In this document: positions 42,258 through 50,567 of the stretch, piece by piece
How the letters are laid out: each line of letters starts with the position of its first letter
Position numbering within the stretch: the stretch's first letter is position 1
Source of the DNA: Sphingobium sp. AP50
GTDB taxonomy: Bacteria; Pseudomonadota; Alphaproteobacteria; Sphingomonadales; Sphingomonadaceae
DNA: 64,000 nucleotides
Assembly: GCF_900109095.1 (NCBI RefSeq)
Contig: NZ_FNYZ01000003.1
Span: 1 to 64,000, forward strand
Direction of reading: 5' to 3'
Position numbers and translations under genes: made by a program
The notes under the pieces: model-generated
The model's database searches: none
Told to the model about the DNA's origin: nothing
What the model saw: the letters and a program-made list of their open reading frames with translations, nothing else

Positions 42258-42405
42258 GTTTGTTTGGAAATGCGCCTATGGCGCATCCGCACCGGCCCTC
42301 ACCCCCACCCGACCACCCAGATATGGTACCCTGTTGGGCGGTCGGTTGGGGGTGAGGGCCGGTGCGGTTCTTGAAATGCGCTCTTTCGCGCATTTCCAAA
42401 CAAAC
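42258..42405. repeat. 148-bp near-palindrome filling the convergent gap of the ter locus
   Basis: GTTTGTTTGGAAATGCGC starts the element, and GCGCATTTCCAAACAAAC closes it. Inside, CCGCACCGGCCCTCACCCCC pairs with GGGGGTGAGGGCCGGTGCGG. It begins three bases after the XpaC-like stop and ends two bases before the AIM24 stop on the other strand. It could act as a bidirectional terminator. The arms are far longer than needed, which suggests a mobile palindromic element. Confidence 0.75.
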
Positions 42406-42407
42406 TA

Positions 42408-43199
42408 TCAGCCCAGCCGAACCGTCGGTGTCAGCCACACCGTCCCACGTCCCCGGAACATATAGACCAGCCCTTCGCCGCTGCGCATCGCATTGCGCAG
42501 GCCACGTACCAGCGGCCGCAATTCCACCTGAAGCCCGGCCGAAAACATCAGCATCAGGTCGCCATCGACGATCAGTTCCTTCTGACCGTCCAGTTCGACC
42601 ACTTCGATCTCTTCGACCGGCACCGGCGCTTCGACCACGAAGGCGCCCCGACCGGTCAGCTTGGGCTGCATCAGGCCGTTGCCCGACAAGATGCCCTGCA
42701 CCGACCGGTGAATATGCGTCGACAGTTCGATATTGGCGTCGCAGGCGTAGAAGGCGCCATCGTCCAGGATCAGCGAATCATCGGGGCCTTCCATGGAGGC
42801 GAGGATGAAATATTTGGTCGTGGCTTCGGTCCAGACCTCCCCCCATCCCGAATAGCGCGTGGCAAAGGCGCTTTCTCCGGTCCCGGCGGAGGTGATCGCC
42901 CGCTTCAGGAAACCACCGGCGCCGGCATTCTTCTGCACCTCGACCTGTAGCTTGCCATGCGCATATTGCAGCGCGCCCGGCTCCAGCAGCGCCGCGCCGC
43001 CATCCAGCATGATGCGCACTTGTCGCGCGGTCACGCCATGGGGCGCATGAAGATGGATGGTGGCGGCGGTGCCGTTCGGTGTCGGATTGGGGACATGGAC
43101 TGGCCCGCCCAATATGTGGCTCTTACGCGCAAATTCATAGAGTTCGAAGCGAACCCCGGCGCTGGCCTGCTCATCGATCTTGCTGCGATAGGCGCTCAT
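42408..43199 (-). CDS. AIM24-family protein
   Basis: The 263-residue beta-rich protein of the AIM24/TIGR00266 family shows VRIMLDGGAALLEPGALQYAHG, GTGESAFATRYSGWGEVWTEA, and a closing VYMFRGRGTVWLTPT. AGGAGG lies before ATG 43199. AIM24-like proteins often accompany ter genes. It is the last gene of the long minus-strand operon, 20 bases after the CitE-like gene. The molecular role is unknown. Confidence 0.85.
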   Translation of the reverse strand: MSAYRSKIDEQASAGVRFELYEFARKSHILGGPVHVPNPTPNGTAATIHLHAPHGVTARQVRIMLDGGAALLEPGALQYAHGKLQVEVQKNAGAGGFLKRAITSAGTGESAFATRYSGWGEVWTEATTKYFILASMEGPDDSLILDDGAFYACDANIELSTHIHRSVQGILSGNGLMQPKLTGRGAFVVEAPVPVEEIEVVELDGQKELIVDGDLMLMFSAGLQVELRPLVRGLRNAMRSGEGLVYMFRGRGTVWLTPTVRLG

Positions 43200-43219
43200 C
43201 CCTGCCTCCTCTTTCTGGA

Positions 43220-44143
43220 TCAAGCGCGCAGGGCGAGCGGATCGGCGATGCCGAATAGCGATGCACGTTGCAGCAGCCGCTCGGCCCAGCCGCGATGGGT
43301 GGCCGGTTCGCACATCACGCCGTCACGGCCGAATACGGCCGGGCTGCCCTCTGCCAGCACGAGGCGGGCTTCCTCTTCCTCGTCGGCCGGGACGGCCAGG
43401 GCATTCTGGATCACGGCGATCTGGGCGGGGTGTATGGCCGTCTTGGTCAGCAGCCCATGCTCGATATCGCGCAGCACCTCTTCGCGCAGCAGCGCGGCGT
43501 CGGCATAGCGTTCCAGCACCGGCGCGCTCAAGGCAAAGCCCCAGGGCGCGAAACCGGCCACCAACTGGCCGATCAGGCTGCCGAGTGGCCCTTCATAGGC
43601 GGTGCGGTTGGCCGGTCGGCGCAGGCCCATCGCCTGCAACAGGTCGTTGCCGCCGATCCGCAGCACCAATATGCGGTCCTGCACCGCCAGCAACTGGTCA
43701 CGGAAGCGGCGCATTTCCTGCGGGTCGCAGGCTTCGCGGGTTTCCAGCGTCGGCATCAGGCGATGCCGGTCATGCAGCGGCAGGGAGAGATAGGCCGGCA
43801 TCGTGTCGGCATGCGCCTTTGGCACGACGAAGCCGTCAATCTGCTCGATGCCCGGCATGCATAATATATGTTCCAGCATCGCGGCGGAGCGGGGGCGGAT
43901 GAACAGCAGCGGGTCGGTGGGGGCCGCCTCCCGCGTGACGAGCGCCCGCAGGAAGGTCGCCAGATGGGTGAGGGCGGTAGGCAAATCCGCCTCCCGCACC
44001 GAATCCTCCAGACACAGGACGGCCGATCGCAAGCCCGGAGGACGACGCGGGCCGAGGACCGCCGTAAACAGGTCGCCCCGCATGCAGGGAATGTAGAGCG
44101 TTGCCCCCAGAGCGACGGAGGAAATCGGCGTCGTGACGGTCAT
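43220..44143 (-). CDS. CitE-like (HpcH/HpaI-type) C-C bond lyase of the Ter system
   Basis: This 307-residue TIM-barrel protein has a CitE-like core: LGATLYIPCMRGDL, AVLCLEDSVREADL (acidic metal site), PLLFIRPRSAAML, GFVVPKAHADT, MPTLETREAC, and KTAIHPAQIAVIQNAL at the end. It matches the lyase family repeatedly found in ter gene clusters. There it is predicted to act in biosynthesis of a nucleoside-like metabolite. Its ATG overlaps the StiP stop by four bases. The substrate is unknown. Confidence 0.85.
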   Translation of the reverse strand: MTVTTPISSVALGATLYIPCMRGDLFTAVLGPRRPPGLRSAVLCLEDSVREADLPTALTHLATFLRALVTREAAPTDPLLFIRPRSAAMLEHILCMPGIEQIDGFVVPKAHADTMPAYLSLPLHDRHRLMPTLETREACDPQEMRRFRDQLLAVQDRILVLRIGGNDLLQAMGLRRPANRTAYEGPLGSLIGQLVAGFAPWGFALSAPVLERYADAALLREEVLRDIEHGLLTKTAIHPAQIAVIQNALAVPADEEEEARLVLAEGSPAVFGRDGVMCEPATHRGWAERLLQRASLFGIADPLALRA

Positions 44144-45240
44144 CTGTCATTTCCCAGGCTACGGATGATGGCGACGGCGCGATAATGGGAATCGGCGCCC
44201 AATGGTTCGATCGGGATGGCGTGGCCGGCCGCAAGGTGGAGCAGATGCGCGACATCCGCATCATCGCGGTCGCGGATCAGCAGGCGTTCGGGCATGCGGC
44301 GCAGCAGCGCGCGGGTGGCTTCAGCGATACCGGGCTTGATCCGGTTGCGATCGCGCGATCCGGTCTTTGCCAGCAGCGCTTCCACCATCGTTTCGCAAGC
44401 CTGCCCCAGCATCGCACGGCGCGCAGCATGCCCGGCTATCGACCGGGGCGTGGCGGCGGCCGCCAGCGGGGCAATCGCGGCGATAAAGGCATGGGACATG
44501 TCCGCATGCGCATAATGCGGGTAGGTGACGCAGGCATGAAAATCGCCGGGGCCGACGACGTCCGTGTTCAGGATGGACCGGCTGACGAGGCCCGACACGA
44601 TGCCGTTCAGCAGGCCGGACGCGATCAGATAATCATCGTCGCTCGCCGCGATATCGGCTTGTCCCGCCGGATCGGCGATCACCGCCAGTGCCGGCGCAAA
44701 GCCATGGGGGCAGGCGTCCAGCGACCGGCGCAATTCCTGGGCGATGGCGCCCTTGCCGGTCCAGCCGTCGATGAAGATCGCATCGCGCGGATCGTGACGT
44801 TCCGCAATATGCGCCAGCGCCACGGGATCGATCCCGCGATCGCGGATGATGCTGATCGAATAATGGCTGGCGCGATGCCCCCAGGCGCGCAGCGTCCGCG
44901 CCAGCAGCACGCCGATCGGTGTGCCCGCCCGGGCGAGCGACACCAGTATAATCTCCCGGCCGGGCCTGCGCTCGACAAGTCTGGCGGCAAGGCTGGCCAC
45001 ATCCTGCGCCAGCCGGGCGCCATTGCGGGCCAGCGCGGCATGATAGAGGCCAAGATAGCGATCGTCCGGAATGGATTCCGGCGCGATCATTTCGGAATAA
45101 TGGCGGCGGCCCGATTGGATCGCGGCTTCCTTCGCCGCGACATCGGTGGCGGCCATCGATACCGGCTTCAGTAGGAAGGTCACGTCCTGCGGATCATAGC
45201 TGCCGGAAAAGACGGGGCTGGCATCGGCATCAATGCGCAT
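44140..45240 (-). CDS. StiP/PELOTA-domain protein of the Ter system
   Basis: This 366-residue protein combines an N-terminal phosphoribosyltransferase-related domain (LVSLARAGTPIGVLLARTLRAWG, FIDGWTGKGAIAQEL, about residues 95-175) with a C-terminal PELOTA-like RNA-binding region (RIKPGIAEATRALLRRMPERLLIRD). This layout is annotated as 'cysteine protease StiP' in databases, but the PRTase assignment fits the sequence better. It overlaps the HAD gene by 11 bases. It is a standard member of the ter biosynthetic set. Confidence 0.83.
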   Translation of the reverse strand: MRIDADASPVFSGSYDPQDVTFLLKPVSMAATDVAAKEAAIQSGRRHYSEMIAPESIPDDRYLGLYHAALARNGARLAQDVASLAARLVERRPGREIILVSLARAGTPIGVLLARTLRAWGHRASHYSISIIRDRGIDPVALAHIAERHDPRDAIFIDGWTGKGAIAQELRRSLDACPHGFAPALAVIADPAGQADIAASDDDYLIASGLLNGIVSGLVSRSILNTDVVGPGDFHACVTYPHYAHADMSHAFIAAIAPLAAAATPRSIAGHAARRAMLGQACETMVEALLAKTGSRDRNRIKPGIAEATRALLRRMPERLLIRDRDDADVAHLLHLAAGHAIPIEPLGADSHYRAVAIIRSLGNDR

Positions 45241-45976
45241 GGAACATGCTCCCCGCCAGTTGGGAGCGCGGCGGCATCATCGCATAGTCGCACAGGCCCA
45301 TGAACGGCGCATCGGTCAGGCTGTCGCCAATGCCGATGACCGGCGCATCGGGATATCGTGCGCGCAGGGCGGGCAATATGTGGGCGACTGCATGTTCCTT
45401 GCCCAGATAGGGCGGCATCAGCGCAACATTATTGCCGTTACGGTGATCGGTCCAGCCGGGCGGCAGCGCGGGCACGGCGGCGTCGACGACCGCGAACAGC
45501 GCCGCATGATCGGCATCGGCATGTTTGGCCAGCGTATAGAGCGGCAGGTCGCCCTCCATCAGCACGCGCGCGCGAATGGTGATGCTGCGGGCCTGTGCTT
45601 CCACGGCGATGGCGTCGGACAAGGCCGCCAGTTCCGTCGCATGGCGGGCTGCCTTTTCGGCGATGATCGCCGCCCAAATTATGTCTACTTCGCTGTTTGC
45701 ATCCAGCACGACACCGCCATGGGCACAGACTGCCGCCTTGAAGGGAATATGCGCCCGGCGCAGCGCGTCCAGACTGCGGGCGGTGACGGGGACCATATGG
45801 CTCGTCTCTGCCAGCCACTGAATGAACTGCATCTGGCGCGGGGTCGCATAGCTGAGTGGGGAGCCATCGGCGGCAAAGCCCAGCGGGGTCAGCCGATCAT
45901 GCGGCACGTCCGCCGGGCATTTGCGCAGCGTCTGGAACAGCGTGTCGTCCAGATCGACCAGGGTGATGGCGCGCAT
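45230..45976 (-). CDS. HAD-family phosphatase of the Ter system
   Basis: This 248-residue HAD hydrolase has motif I in TLVDLDDTLFQT (nucleophile Asp and acid/base Asp), a Thr in MVPVTARS (motif II), and motif IV in VIGIGDSLTDAPFM. It has the cap type of Cof-like sugar/nucleotide phosphatases. ATG 45976 shares a base with the preceding stop (TGATG). ATG 45988 is the alternative. It is likely to dephosphorylate an intermediate made by its neighbours. Confidence 0.87.
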   Translation of the reverse strand: MRAITLVDLDDTLFQTLRKCPADVPHDRLTPLGFAADGSPLSYATPRQMQFIQWLAETSHMVPVTARSLDALRRAHIPFKAAVCAHGGVVLDANSEVDIIWAAIIAEKAARHATELAALSDAIAVEAQARSITIRARVLMEGDLPLYTLAKHADADHAALFAVVDAAVPALPPGWTDHRNGNNVALMPPYLGKEHAVAHILPALRARYPDAPVIGIGDSLTDAPFMGLCDYAMMPPRSQLAGSMFHAH

Positions 45977-47094
45977 CAGGCGTTCCATCCGATCAGGTCC
46001 GCGTCCAGCGCGCGGACCAGCGCCGGATCGACCGTGCCGGTGCCGGTTTCATGGGCGATCCATGTGGTGCGCTGGTCGGCCGGATCGGCATTGTAGAGAT
46101 AATTAGGGACGCCGGTGTCATAATTGTCAGCGAAGCAGAGCTTGGCCTTCATCGCGGCGGCGAGGCGCGCTGGGCTGCGGCTGGTTGCCTGCACCACCAC
46201 ATCATGGCCTTGCTGCGCCATTTGTTCGGCGAGGCGGAAGGGGAGATAGGTGAACTCGCCGGTGCCCACGATACGCAGCGGGCCTTCGACCGGCGGCAGC
46301 GGGGTGATCGGTGGCAGGGCGATCGGCGCATCCAGTCCCAGCCTGCCGAAATTGCGATGGGTGGCGAGACGGCCGAGTGAGGCGGCGGCGACATCGAACG
46401 CGGCGTTCGCGGTCGCGACCTCCCCCTGCGTCCATTCCATGCGGCCGGAAAGCAGGGCCGCGATCTGCGTCGGGCGGGGCATGCGCGTCGGCCAGTCCTT
46501 GCCGACCGACCAGTTGGTCAGCGTCGCGACAACGATCGCCTCGACCGCCGGCCATGCCTCGACAAAGGCCGTCGCCAGATTGCACAAGGTCGTGCCGGTT
46601 GACACTTCATCGTCCACGATCACCAGCGATCGGGGGCCTTTCGGGCCGAGCGCAGGCAGGTCGGGGCGGTAGACGAGGTGAGCCGAAGCATGGCTGTGCG
46701 GCTCCTCGAACCGGCAGAGCAGGGGATGATCGATCTGCTGGCGGGTCGAATGGATGAAATAGATATCGTCGCGACCGGTGGTGAGACGCAATTCCTCATG
46801 GATCGTCTGGCCCAGACACACCGCCGTTTCCGCCAGACCGATCACCATGATCGGGCCGGGCAGGTCAGCCGGGATGCGAGCGGCGAGATCATGAACGCTG
46901 CGGCGCATGACCTGCGGCGCGGCGGGGGTATGTCGTCCCAAAACGCGTGAGACGACCAGAAAGCCGCGCCGGGGGTTCTCGCGCGCGGCGAAATCGCACA
47001 GCGCGTCGAGCGGCCAGACGGCTTCCTCCACCTCTATGTCGAGTTGGCCGGTCGGCAGGGTGATGGATCGGGCTGTTGCGGACCGGGTCAGCAT
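45976..47094 (-). CDS. Phosphoribosyltransferase with TRSP domain of the Ter system
   Basis: This 372-residue protein has a PRTase domain with the PRPP-binding motif SLVIVDDEVSTGTTLCNLA (about residues 155-173) and an earlier VIGLAETAVCLGQTI. Its C-terminal TRSP-type region contains RIVGTGEFTYLPFRLAEQM and FADNYDTGVPNYLYN. This fused architecture is known from ter clusters. It overlaps the TerD-trypsin gene by seven bases. It is predicted to attach a ribosyl-phosphate group in the proposed nucleoside-like pathway. Confidence 0.87.
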   Translation of the reverse strand: MLTRSATARSITLPTGQLDIEVEEAVWPLDALCDFAARENPRRGFLVVSRVLGRHTPAAPQVMRRSVHDLAARIPADLPGPIMVIGLAETAVCLGQTIHEELRLTTGRDDIYFIHSTRQQIDHPLLCRFEEPHSHASAHLVYRPDLPALGPKGPRSLVIVDDEVSTGTTLCNLATAFVEAWPAVEAIVVATLTNWSVGKDWPTRMPRPTQIAALLSGRMEWTQGEVATANAAFDVAAASLGRLATHRNFGRLGLDAPIALPPITPLPPVEGPLRIVGTGEFTYLPFRLAEQMAQQGHDVVVQATSRSPARLAAAMKAKLCFADNYDTGVPNYLYNADPADQRTTWIAHETGTGTVDPALVRALDADLIGWNA

Positions 47095-48254
47095 GTGCAG
47101 CTAATCCGGGCGATCGTGTCGCGTGCCTGCCGGACCACGGCGGCCCGGCCGATGATCGCCGGATCGGGACGGGCAAAGGGCGGTTCGATGCCGAAGGAGT
47201 CGAGGAAACTCAGGATGATGGCCCCTTTTATGCCGAAGTTGATATTTTCCGCGCTGGCACCCGACTGGCGGATGCGATCGAGGTTCAGTGATGAGCTAAC
47301 GAGTCCGACCAGATGACCCGCCATGTCCAATATCGGGCCACCGCTATTGCCGCTGGCGATCGGTGCGGTGAACTGGAAGACCGTGCTGTCATTGCCGATG
47401 CCGCACAGCGCCGCGATATTGCCGGCGCTGGCCTGTGGCCCGGTGCCTAGCAACCCTTGTAGCGGAAAGCCCAGCGCGACGATATCCTCGCCCAGATGCA
47501 GGCCGACCTGCGACCGGAACTGTGCCGTGGCGGGCAAGGGCGCTTCGACCCGCAGCAAGGCGAGGTCGTTGCGCGGATCGGCGAACACGGTCACGGCGTC
47601 GATCGGCCGACCTGCGGCATGGACGGTGACGATACGGGCGTCCTCCACGACATGCGCGTTGGTCAGGATATGGTGGCGATCGATCGCAACCCCGCTGCCC
47701 GAAGAGGTGCCGCCGCGTGGGCGATCATGGCCGCCATGGTCTACCTCCCGATCGGGCGGACGAAGCCGGGGGATCAGGCGCTGGACCCAGCCATGGTCGA
47801 TGCCATGCGCGCCGGCGATGGCGCCCAGCCCCATGGCGAAGCCCTGCCCATTGGCGGCCATGCGCCATGCCCCCTGATGGCGATAGCATTCGATCAGGAT
47901 CACCGCCGCGTCGGGGCGGTCATGCAGGTCCACGCCAAAGCGCAGGTCGCCGGTTTCGACCGTCAGCCGCCGCGCGATCGGCTGAGTCTCGCGATCGAAG
48001 GCGATCAGTTGCAGCCGGTCCACCTCAGCCGGCACGGCGTCGAGCGAGAGGGACAGCCGATCGCCATCCTCGAACCGCGCCGCCGGGCGCATTTCGCGGG
48101 TGACGCTGTCGAGTGGGGGGAAAGCCGAGGCGGTTCTGCGATCGGACCCCAGGGCGATCAGCGCCAGCGCGAGATTATGGCCGCCACCGCCGGCGAACGC
48201 GAAGATGCGCTCGCCGGAGATTGGCGTCCGTTCGCCCGCGACCAGGTCACGCAT
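47088..48254 (-). CDS. TerD-domain / trypsin-like serine protease fusion
   Basis: This 388-residue protein has an N-terminal TerD-like domain (about residues 20-150; e.g. VPAEVDRLQLIAFD and AWRMAANGQGFAMGLGAIAGAHGID, matching the end of TerD). It is joined to a complete trypsin-like domain: His-201 in LTNAHVV, Asp-230 in NDLALLRV, Ser-304 in SGNSGGPILD. There is no signal peptide, so it acts in the cytosol. The TerD part lacks the acidic GDNxTGxGxGDDE calcium loop of its paralogues. It is embedded between terD and the PRTase gene in the operon. Confidence 0.85.
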   Translation of the reverse strand: MRDLVAGERTPISGERIFAFAGGGGHNLALALIALGSDRRTASAFPPLDSVTREMRPAARFEDGDRLSLSLDAVPAEVDRLQLIAFDRETQPIARRLTVETGDLRFGVDLHDRPDAAVILIECYRHQGAWRMAANGQGFAMGLGAIAGAHGIDHGWVQRLIPRLRPPDREVDHGGHDRPRGGTSSGSGVAIDRHHILTNAHVVEDARIVTVHAAGRPIDAVTVFADPRNDLALLRVEAPLPATAQFRSQVGLHLGEDIVALGFPLQGLLGTGPQASAGNIAALCGIGNDSTVFQFTAPIASGNSGGPILDMAGHLVGLVSSSLNLDRIRQSGASAENINFGIKGAIILSFLDSFGIEPPFARPDPAIIGRAAVVRQARDTIARISCTC

Positions 48255-48272
48255 AGGCGCGCGCGGGACGGG

Positions 48273-48848
48273 TCAGACGTTGACGCCGAAGGAAGAAGCA
48301 AGCGGTCCCAGACCACCGGCAAAGCCCTGGCCGATCGCCTTGAATTTCCATTCGCCATTATGGCGATACAGGTCGCCGAAGATCATCGCGGTTTCGGTCG
48401 AAGCGTCTTCCGACAGGTCGTAGCGCGCGATTTCCGTGCCGCCATCGGCGTTCAGCACGCGGATGAAGGCGTTGGACACCATGCCGAAATTCTGGCGGCG
48501 GCCATCGGCTTCGTGAATGGTGACGGCGAAGCTGAGCTTGGTCACATCGGCCGGTACCTGATCGAGCGAAACGGCCACGACTTCATCGTCGCCGCTGCCT
48601 TCGCCGGTCAGATTGTCGCCCTGATGCACGACCGATCCGTTGCCGCCATTCTTGTTGTTGTAGAAGACGAAGTCGGCGTCCGACCGCACCTTGCCACCGT
48701 CATTCAGCAGGAACACGCTGGCGTCGAGGTCGAAAGCGCTGCCATCGGTGACGCGGGTGTCCCAGCCCAGGCCCACGCGCACGGCCTTCAGGCCCGGCGC
48801 TTCCTTGCTGAGGCTGACATTGCCGCCCTTGGAAAGCGAAACTGCCAT
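48273..48848 (-). CDS. terD: TerD-family calcium-binding stress protein
   Basis: The 191-residue protein begins [19 protein letters not shown] and has [17 protein letters not shown], the acidic loop [15 protein letters not shown], and the closing [25 protein letters not shown]. These are the full set of TerD marks. Family members bind calcium and associate with TerC. It is closely paralogous to the next gene upstream, 24 bases away. The terD/terE naming within the pair is arbitrary. Confidence 0.93.
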   Translation of the reverse strand: MAVSLSKGGNVSLSKEAPGLKAVRVGLGWDTRVTDGSAFDLDASVFLLNDGGKVRSDADFVFYNNKNGGNGSVVHQGDNLTGEGSGDDEVVAVSLDQVPADVTKLSFAVTIHEADGRRQNFGMVSNAFIRVLNADGGTEIARYDLSEDASTETAMIFGDLYRHNGEWKFKAIGQGFAGGLGPLASSFGVNV

Positions 48849-48872
48849 AACTATTCTCCTTCTCGCCGGCCT

Positions 48873-49451
48873 TTAGCCGACATTGACACCATAGTTGCGC
48901 GCCAGCGGGGCAAGGCCGCCCTTATACCCCTGGCCGACCGCGCGGAATTTCCACTCGCCATTATGGCGATAGACTTCGCCGAAGATCATCGCCGTTTCGG
49001 TCGAGGCGTCTTCGGCCAGATCATAGCGCGAAATCTCCCGCCCGGTCGCATCGTTGACGATGCGGATGAAGGCGTTGGACACCATGCCGAAGCTCTGGCG
49101 GCGGCCTTCGCCATCATGGATCGTCACGGCGATCGCGATCTTTTGAACGTCAGCGGGAACGCGCGTCAGTTCGACCTTCAGGGCTTCGTCATCGCCGTCG
49201 CCCTCACCGGTGCGGTTGTCGCCGGTATGCTCGACCGATCCGTCCGAAGACCGCAGATTATTGTAGAAGATGAAATCGCTGTCGCCGCGCACCTTGTCGC
49301 CGGATGCCAGCAGGAAGGCGCTGGCGTCCAGATCGAAATCGGCGCCATCGGTGGTGCGCGTGTCCCAACCCAGACCGATCAGGATCTTCGACAGATTGGG
49401 TTCTTCCTTGGACAGGCTGACATTGCCGCCTTTGGACAGGCTTACCGACAT
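48873..49451 (-). CDS. terE: TerD/TerE-family calcium-binding stress protein
   Basis: The 192-residue paralogue of the neighbouring TerD shares the N-terminal [29 protein letters not shown], the acidic loop [15 protein letters not shown], and [25 protein letters not shown]. It lies between terC and terD in the operon with 15- and 24-base gaps. It probably forms part of the same sensing complex at the membrane. Confidence 0.9.
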   Translation of the reverse strand: MSVSLSKGGNVSLSKEEPNLSKILIGLGWDTRTTDGADFDLDASAFLLASGDKVRGDSDFIFYNNLRSSDGSVEHTGDNRTGEGDGDDEALKVELTRVPADVQKIAIAVTIHDGEGRRQSFGMVSNAFIRIVNDATGREISRYDLAEDASTETAMIFGEVYRHNGEWKFRAVGQGYKGGLAPLARNYGVNVG

Positions 49452-49466
49452 GCTTTTCTCTCCTGC

Positions 49467-50540
49467 TTATGGGTGGTCCAGATGCTCGCCGGTGCCGCTG
49501 ACCGGGGAGGCATCCTTGCGGTTGTTCCGCAGCGAATCATAGAAGGCGATGCCGATCAGCGCCGCGCCGATCAGGCCGGTGACGGTTTCGGGGATTTCGA
49601 ACCGGACCGACAGCAGCATGATCGCGGCCAGCGCGACGATCGCATAGAAAGCGCCATGTTCCAGATAACGATATTCGGCCAGCGTGCCCTTATCGACCAG
49701 CATCACCGTCATGGAGCGGACGAACATCGCCCCGATGCCCAGGCCCAGCGCGATGATGAACAGGTTGTTGGACAGGGCGAAAGCGCCGATCACGCCGTCG
49801 AACGAGAAGGAGGCGTCGAGTACTTCGAGATAGAGGAAGCCGGCAAGGCCCGATTTCACCACCGCGCCGGTTGCGGCGTCACCATGTTCTTCCTGCTCCA
49901 GCAGCGCGCCGATCGACTGCACGCCGATATAGGTGATCAGGCCGAAAATGCCTGAGGTGATGAAAGTCATCGCCTCTTCCGGGTGGATCAGGCGCGAAAT
50001 GCCGTAGAGCGCCAGCAGGACGATGCCGATCGCCAGACCCGAAATGCGCGACAGGTTGACGAAGGGGCGCTCGATCGGGCCGATCCAGTGGACGTCCTTG
50101 TCCTCATCCAGGAAGAAGGTGAGGCCCACCATCGCCAGGAAGGCGCCGCCAAAGCCGGAAATGCCGACATGCGCGCCGGTGATGATCTGTTCGTACCGGA
50201 CGGGATCGCTGGCCGCCATGGTGATCGCGTCGATCGGCCCCATCTTCGCCGCGATGGCGACGATCGCCAGCGGGAAGACGATGCGCATCCCGAACACGGC
50301 GATCAATATGCCCCATGTCAGGAAGCGCCGCCGCCATACCGCGTCCATGTCGCGCAGCACGGTGGCGTTGACCACCGCATTGTCGAAGGAGAGCGAGACT
50401 TCCAGCACGCCCAGCACCGCGACGATCCACAGGATGCCCAGCGTGCCCGTGACGCTTCCCGTAATCGTCCAGCCCAGCCATGCGGCCAGCGCCAGACAGA
50501 TAGCGGTGAAGAGGAAGGAACCCTTATAATATTTGAACAC
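49467..50540 (-). CDS. terC: TerC-family (DUF475) integral membrane protein
   Basis: This 357-residue membrane protein has about nine to ten helices. The paired acidic motifs of the DUF475/TerC family are VLEVSLSFDNAVVNATVL (about residues 45-62) and LEVLDASFSFDGVIGAFAL (about 240-258), plausible metal-binding helices. An internal FLDEDKDVHWIGPIERP loop is cytosolic. TerC is proposed to link TerD-type proteins to metal export or sensing at the inner membrane. It sits between terA and terE. Confidence 0.93.
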   Translation of the reverse strand: MFKYYKGSFLFTAICLALAAWLGWTITGSVTGTLGILWIVAVLGVLEVSLSFDNAVVNATVLRDMDAVWRRRFLTWGILIAVFGMRIVFPLAIVAIAAKMGPIDAITMAASDPVRYEQIITGAHVGISGFGGAFLAMVGLTFFLDEDKDVHWIGPIERPFVNLSRISGLAIGIVLLALYGISRLIHPEEAMTFITSGIFGLITYIGVQSIGALLEQEEHGDAATGAVVKSGLAGFLYLEVLDASFSFDGVIGAFALSNNLFIIALGLGIGAMFVRSMTVMLVDKGTLAEYRYLEHGAFYAIVALAAIMLLSVRFEIPETVTGLIGAALIGIAFYDSLRNNRKDASPVSGTGEHLDHP

Positions 50541-50567
50541 GATAACCCCCGTTTTGCCGCGAGCGGC

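Noticed and set aside
47496..49955. 819-codon open frame on the plus strand opposite the ter genes
   Set aside because: It mirrors the repeated TerD sequences on the other strand. No domain or start signal is seen.
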